From Liolophura sinensis (Eukaryota > Mollusca > Polyplacophora > Chitonida > Chitonidae), in assembly GCF_032854445.1 (NCBI RefSeq), contig NC_088306.1:12953386-13017385 (forward strand): DNA of 64,000 nt, written 5' to 3'. Both the position numbers and the translations under genes were made by a program. Below the pieces are notes generated by a model. The model saw only the letters and a program-made list of their open reading frames with translations, did no database searches and was not told where the DNA came from. Of this stretch, positions 58,480 to 64,000 are shown in pieces (position 1 is the stretch's first letter; the number at the start of each line of letters is the position of its first letter).

Positions 58480-58567
58480 AAATGAGCTGACCAGGTGTCC
58501 CAAATGAGCTGACCAGGTGTCCCAAATGAGCTGACCAGGTGTCCCAAATGAGCTGACCAGCTGTCCT
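58480..58567. repeat. 22-bp tandem repeat, 4 copies
   Basis: AAATGAGCTGACCAGGTGTC plus CC repeated four times; the last copy has GCTGTCCTC at its end. Confidence 0.95.
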
Positions 58568-59618
58568 CAGATTTTAGAAGAAATAGGGTATATGTAAAGG
58601 AAACTGTAAATTTGAAATTAGATGCCTGCAGTACCTCAGTCTAAAATTTTAACCCTTTCACATTTACTGTATTAAAACGAACAACAAAAACTCGATAAAG
58701 AATAATTATTTCTTAAAAAATAAATTCATTAAGCCTTATCAAAAAAAAAAGGATTAGTCAGAATGGAAAATGTTTTCTCCATTTTGACTATGGATAAAAT
58801 GGATAATTGCAAGGATTTGAAAGAAAATAAATAAAATAAAAAAATTCCTTCACATGCCCAATAAAAACTTCAGAGTAGGGTCTTTTGTTTGAGTTGGAGG
58901 GGCAGTCAGGTTACCCCAAACACACATATGTTTAGCCTTCATAACATCAGTCATTACTTCAAATGTTTCTGTACAATGGATGATTTTTCATGTTTTGACA
59001 CTAAGTCCGGATAAACTGTGCACAAAATGTGGGAAAAGAACAAGTTCCGGATGTTGTGAGGTTCAACTCCCATATATAGGCAATGCACTATTTATATTTG
59101 TCCGGAGACATGAAATGTGACAAATCATTTCAGTTCAGGTACCAAACCAGTATTGCCCCTTTGCAATGTTTACACATGATCATTAACTTTGAGTTTTTTT
59201 TTTTACCACACAAGTGTGTCTGTTGCCAGGCTTGTTTTGACAGAAGTCTGTCATTCACTGTAAAATTGCTAAACGTTTGACTATAAACAATGCAGAATAA
59301 TACAAAACAGCCTTAAACCGCATTAACCATTATTTAACCTAGATTTGTACACTGTGATAAAGCACCATGCTCACTCATCTGATGGCTAGTAGTACCACAT
59401 ACTGATACATATACACAAACTTACTGCAGGCTAACAGTTCATCTGAAGGTGAAGTGTGTGGTCATTGGTAAAGGTTATACATATATACTGTCATTTACAA
59501 CCCTGGGGAATAGTTATCTTTGATTATGAAAAGTTTTAATGTGATGTCAGAAGAGTCAATCAGAAGTCAGATGAATGAAAACACTGACTCCCATGCAAAA
59601 GCTTCATTGATGGCACTA

Positions 59619-59800
59619 TTTTTTTGATTGGTGTTTTACACCATACTCAAGAATATTTCGTTTATGCAACAGCAGCCAGTATTATGTTGGGAGGAAACCC
59701 GGTAGAGCACAAGGAAAAACCACAACCATATCCACTCTGCTGGAGGTCCAGGTATGACAATGTATGACATGAGAGGAAGCCAGCATAAATGATGGCACAC
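59619..59800 (-). mobile_element. Old SINE family 1 copy
   Basis: Poly(T), GATTGGTGTTTTACACCATA, TCAAGAATATTTCG, a GGAAACCCGGTAGAGC block and AGAGGAAGCCAGCATAAA match family 1 in minus orientation, with many substitutions and a changed head side. Confidence 0.8.
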
Positions 59801-61047
59801 GGTGCCAAGCTTGGGATTCTCCACTTCAATAAAACCCAATTCACAAACAGACCATGGATGCAGCATACAGTAAAAGACCACTTGCTAAATACATGGATGA
59901 TTTATTGTTGCATCGATACCTTTGCCAGAGTAAGCTGGCAGAAGCTTTACAGAAGTTAGAAGTAGTAGACAAGACTGTGTGCATCACATGATAAATAGCA
60001 AGTCTACAGAGGAAGGAGGGAGGTCTCACTTTCTGATTCAGAGCCTGCCAACAGTCCCGCAGTTAGCCCAGTCAGACAGGATTCTACACATAAGACATCC
60101 TTCATCAGGTATACACTGATTCATTAAGACATCCTCTGAGTTTTTGGATTTAGTTGTCGGCAGATTATCCTTCATACAGCCAGCAAGCACCTGGCCTAAG
60201 TTTCGAGCATGAAACATAGCAGATCTCAGTTAAACTTCTCGATACAAAATGTTCAACGAATGGATTATTGTTACAAGATCATTTGCCCATGCAAGTTTGG
60301 ACAACTTTTAAACTTGGATAAGATTCAATGTATACCAGTACCAAACATTAGCGTGGACTTGTGTTCTGACCATTGGTGAAACGTTCCTATTTGGCGACAT
60401 GTATTGCTGTTTTATGCCATAGGCAGGAACTTTTTTTAACAATTTTTAAATAGGACCAAGTCAGTGTGTTCAGATGCTAACGATGACCCAAGTCAACAAA
60501 ATAGTGTTCTGAGCATCTGAATTTTTGGATTAGTATATGATATGTTTTCTTAACAGGAATGAAATGTTTGATAATTTTACAGAATGACCCACAATAAATA
60601 GTGAATGTTAGTAAGCAGATAACAGAATAGTGACACAATTACATCACATAAAAGTCAATGTTTGCACAGTGACTTCTGACTAGGACATGAGCATACTGCT
60701 AGGCTTATCACAATATCTGATGTACGTTCTAGACTCAGAAAATTCAGACTATGCACTTAACAGTAAGGATATGCTGTACATCTTCAACCTTTGCAACCAC
60801 TATAACACTTTTTTTCAGTGGAATTTATGCATAAAATTTATTACGAAAATGATGCTAAAAAAGTTTGTGTTACTAAAGATGCAAGCTTCATAAAACACCT
60901 TTTTCTCTACACCCCATACTTCTCTCTGAATGTTTCAAAACATTGGTTGCAGAAATGGTTGGAAAGGTTGAAGAATTAGGGTGCTGGTACACTAATACTG
61001 ACATGTACAGTCAGCACTCTTATCTCATAACCACTTGTAGTGTTTAC

Positions 61048-61635
61048 CTGGTACTTTGGAGCATTATTTAACAATGGGTAATTGCCTTGACTATCTCCGT
61101 TGTGAATTAAATGATTATCAACTAGATTCCATCCCCAACTTTGATCATCGCCACCTAAAAGTCCAACGTATCCATGACACTGCATAGAGGAGTTTTTCGT
61201 GGCCAGTCCGATAACGGCCACGGTACCGAGCGGACCTTCCCACCACACCTCCCAGCAGTGGCGACCAGTCCTAAACCCAATTTTCCCTCGGGCACCGTCC
61301 GTGCTCTGGGCCACGGGGTTCCGATGTAACGTATAACCATTGGGTTTTATGTAAATGTTCCGGGAACAGTCCGAGGGGTTCCAGGCATGGTAAAAAGCAC
61401 GCAGTTTCGCTTTGTAAGTTGGCACGCTACTGAGAATGTCCGATTTTAAAGCCTCTTCCGCCAGCTTTCTAACACAATGCATCCTCCAAACGTCATTGTT
61501 TTCATCGTTCAGATATCGGTACCACGATTTACACACCAGAGAACAATTCCTTAAGTCAGAAATGTCCAAATACGAGAATAACACCTCGAGAACTCGCGGT
61601 GGCAACTTCGTCGCCGCCATGACATATGCGCGCAT
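61048..61635 (-). CDS. FBXO45: FBXO45 first coding exon: F-box and start of SPRY
   Basis: 196 codons on the minus strand, ending APKYQ|GTAAAC. The F-box is [20 protein letters not shown] to VCKSWYRYL (residues about 11-48), binding SKP1. The SPRY domain starts near residue 90 ([52 protein letters not shown]). FBXO45/Fsn/FSN-1 pairs with the PAM/Highwire/RPM-1 E3 ligase and controls synapse growth and axon maintenance. Two in-frame ATGs (61635 and 61620) are possible; the second, reading MAATKLPP, is closer to the family start. The expected total of about 252-257 residues resembles insect Fsn. Confidence 0.95.
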
Positions 61636-63130
61636 GATCCAGAAATGTCACGCCTAAACACGCGAGACGTGAGAAGTTGCATATAAATTGTAAATCTATA
61701 ACTCGACTGGAAAAGCGGATCAAAAATTAATTAAGGAGAGATGTTTTCTCCATAAGTTAATATTTAACACAAATATATGCATATAATCATGCCTCTAGAG
61801 CAACAAAGTTTGTCTCACAGTGTTGGCGGTATCATGGCGCAAATATTCAAATGTATGCATCGAAATAGCCCCATCTCCTAAGAAATGTTCATCTCCAGTC
61901 TTAGTTAAAGGTGGAGAAAACATAAAAATTACGTAAAGTTCAGATGAACACGCGTGGAAATTTAGTTGTAAATATGGTCTTTAAAATGCTTTTAGATTTT
62001 CCTTTAAAGAAAATCAGTTGAAAATAATTTTGTATGCTGGGTATTTGGGACCACTTCTTGGAATATATTGTCCTTAAATAGTAATGCTCTTCAGAGGAAG
62101 CAGTACGGCCGCCACGGCCATGGCCGCGCTACTTTACAAAAAAAAAATAAAATGAAAGAAATCAAAAGCCAAGAGAAAATCATTCTAATGGCGACCAACA
62201 AAATGAAGGCACATGTGTATTGTAGATTGTTAAGTACATAAAACTACAATGGATATATGTGTAGAATAAAAACCCCGCAAAACACTTTCAGGTCACCTCC
62301 ACTCGTCTAACATCCCAAACTTCCCGCGGCCTAGGCGGCCCCTGGACCCTCGCTTTTTGTGCTGGGATAATCGACTGATGCCTGTACATCTGTCAAACTA
62401 CTTCCAACGCGCCTAGGAAGGCAGGCTACCCACGTTTGGTAGATATAGGCATATTTGTGCTATAACTTCTTTCGGCGAACAATTAAATGTGTTCAATCTG
62501 AATTTTAATCAAATTTAATCTTTGAATATATTTATAAATAATATATGCCTGTAAGATTCACGTTAAGCACGTGTTCGAATCTAACAACAAATTCGCATTC
62601 CCAGAAATTTTTTACACATGCATCGTAACCTTATTTAGATCAATGTTATGCAAAGATAATGTATACCAAAACATACTTTTGTCCTAACTCCCTGGCCGAG
62701 TGTTTAGCTATTCAGACTTTATACTAGCATTAATGCATTTAAGTACGTATAAGATGAATCCAACAAAGCATTTTCTAGAAGAGAGAATCCGCCCAGCTAC
62801 GTCATCAAGTGACAAAATGACATGAAAAGGAACTGTTGCCAGAAAAGTGACAACTTGAGTTTTAATGGTATTGTCATTATCGGAGTGTCATGTCCACTTA
62901 AATTTTGTTTGTATTCATTTTTTCTTCTGGTTTGTTTTTTAATTTTTCTTTTGTTGTTCTATTTTTCTATTTATGTCATATTATTATTATTTTTTTTTTA
63001 TCTTCTGTTATTTATCTTTCCGCTTTTGTTATTTGCAAAGAAGACATTGACTTAAATGCATACTATCCACTGCCTAGAAAGTGATGTTACAAGATATGAA
63101 ACAGGCTTACCAACCAAGTAGACTGACGGA
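61636..63130. other. Upstream flank of FBXO45
   Basis: Presumed promoter side of FBXO45. No TATA box or other gene recognised. GC-rich islets at about 62105-62130 (GGCCGCCACGGCCATGGCCG) and 62325-62345 stand out in AT-rich DNA. A T-rich run with a hydrophobic ORF at 62900-63050 is low complexity. Confidence 0.45.
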
Positions 63131-63134
63131 TAGA

Positions 63135-63260
63135 TGGATTTTTGCTTAACGCCATACTCAGAGGTGTTCGCTTATAAGATGGCGGCCAGTTTCAGGAATG
63201 ATGTGCCTGGGACAAACAGTCAATCTTTGGCAAGTTACTGACTTAAAAGACATGCACACC
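63135..63260 (-). mobile_element. Old SINE-like element, family 3
   Basis: TTTTGCTTAACGCCATACTC, TTCGCTTATAAGATGGCGGC and CTTTGGCAAGTTACTGAC match the elements at 26975-27130 and 52575-52760 in order. Diverged. Confidence 0.45.
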
Positions 63261-63608
63261 ATGCGCATCTTCAACAAACGTTTGAATGCCAAAGCCCCAA
63301 AAGCAGTGAGAACAGGAAAATCTGCAGTCCGTGTTCAAGATCAGCTTTAACTCCAAACCTCATCTATCCAGGCAACTGAAAGAAAAGCTTCCCTAGCCAC
63401 TAGACCACAGCCCAAGCAACTAACAGGAAACGACACTACATATCAGTACATGTATTTGCGAGGCATATATTTTGTCATAGAAAACTTGATGCTTGCCTCT
63501 TGTCACTGGTCTATGGCAATACCTGTGTATTGTCATGTTCTACCTCAGAAACAAAACCCAAAGTAAACGTCCAGGTTTCTTTATTAGGATAAATTCAAAG
63601 CCATTGAC

Positions 63609-63772
63609 AGATAATAACATCCTTGGCCTGACAATGACACATGTCCTGTAATAAACCAAACAAGATAATAACATCCTTGGCCTGACAATGACACATGCAA
63701 TGTAACAAACCAAACAAGATAATAACATCCTTGGCCTGACAATGACACATGCAATGTAATAAAGCAAACAAA
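63609..63772. repeat. 60-bp tandem repeat, just under three copies
   Basis: AGATAATAACATCCTTGGCC, TGACAATGACACATGCAATG and TAATAAACCAAACA form a 60-bp unit; the copies start near 63610, 63664 or 63670 and 63717 and differ at a few sites. Minus-strand ORFs with a repeated CHCQAKDVII motif come from this array. Confidence 0.9.
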
Positions 63773-64000
63773 ACCATTTAGCTATTTCTCCATGTTCTGT
63801 AGATAGATAAGGTTTAGATTCCCCTTCGTCTGCATGTCGTGGTGCCAATTTTCAGGAGCATATGCCTGTTACATTGCATGAATTGCACTGTCAACAGGTG
63901 CTTAGCATTTAAACACACAACCATGACTGTTCTGTACAATATACAAGATAGATGGGTATCTTAATCCCAGCTGTGAGACTTTTTAAAAATATTAATGATG
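63773..64000. other. Right edge, nothing recognised
   Basis: AT-rich sequence to the window end. Confidence 0.5.

Larger units (their letters stand above)
55473..61047. other. First FBXO45 intron
   Basis: 5.6-kb intron. Contains decayed repeats (57850-58390, 58480-58567), a SINE relic (59619-59800) and a candidate + strand exon at 56494-56577. The stretches 55473-56490 and 59801-61047 show nothing recognisable. Confidence 0.5.

Noticed and set aside
62822..63055. 77-codon hydrophobic ORF suggesting a membrane protein
   Set aside because: It is a T-rich low-complexity tract; Phe/Leu richness follows from base composition.

Overview
The window is animal nuclear DNA, most likely from a mollusc or a close lophotrochozoan relative. 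The evidence is GT-AG introns of hundreds to thousands of bases, AT-rich non-coding DNA, abundant tRNA-derived SINEs with (ATAA)n or CACTCACTCA tails of a style common in molluscan genomes, and three recognisable animal genes. There is no operon-like organisation. Nearly all long ORFs lie in repeats or antisense to exons, so genes were rebuilt by matching splice sites, reading phase and protein family.

Layout. (1) About 1-5.8 kb, + strand: the last three coding exons of a Rab6 GTPase, ending in a CAC prenylation motif; earlier exons lie off the left edge. A 24-bp minisatellite fills most of the preceding intron. (2) 5.8-17.9 kb: no supported gene; Rab6 3'UTR and intergenic DNA with SINE pieces and short repeats. 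(3) 17.9-42.7 kb, + strand: a complete-looking 22-exon gene for a type I membrane receptor of the LDL-receptor-related class. The model gives 1127 residues: signal peptide, three modules of YWTD beta-propeller plus EGF domain, a short stalk, one transmembrane helix and a 94-residue tail. All 21 junctions keep phase. It has no LDL-A repeats and no PPPSP-type motifs, unlike LRP5/6, which have four propellers. (4) 42.7-51.6 kb: 3' flank with a dimeric ~94-bp satellite, then AT-rich DNA that probably includes the long 3'UTR of the next gene. (5) 51.6-61.6 kb, - strand: the FBXO45/Fsn orthologue (F-box plus SPRY) in three coding exons; its last exon lacks one nucleotide relative to the family frame. 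(6) 61.6-64 kb: upstream flank, with a 60-bp triplication near the edge.

The most unusual feature is tandem repeats built over splice sites. In the receptor gene the 5' splice site after the second EGF exon is repeated 12 times into the intron (55-bp unit). In the next intron the 3' splice site plus the first 30 bases of the following exon are repeated about 20 times (60-bp unit). In Rab6 a 3' splice site is repeated four times (20-bp unit). Almost every receptor-gene copy keeps an AG|GT junction, so each could serve as a decoy or recursive splice point. The receptor gene also has a GC-AG intron carrying a solo LTR that ends 37 bp before the next exon.

The genes do not form a pathway: Rab6 acts in Golgi traffic, the LRP-like protein is a cell-surface receptor, and FBXO45 is a ubiquitin-ligase substrate adaptor.
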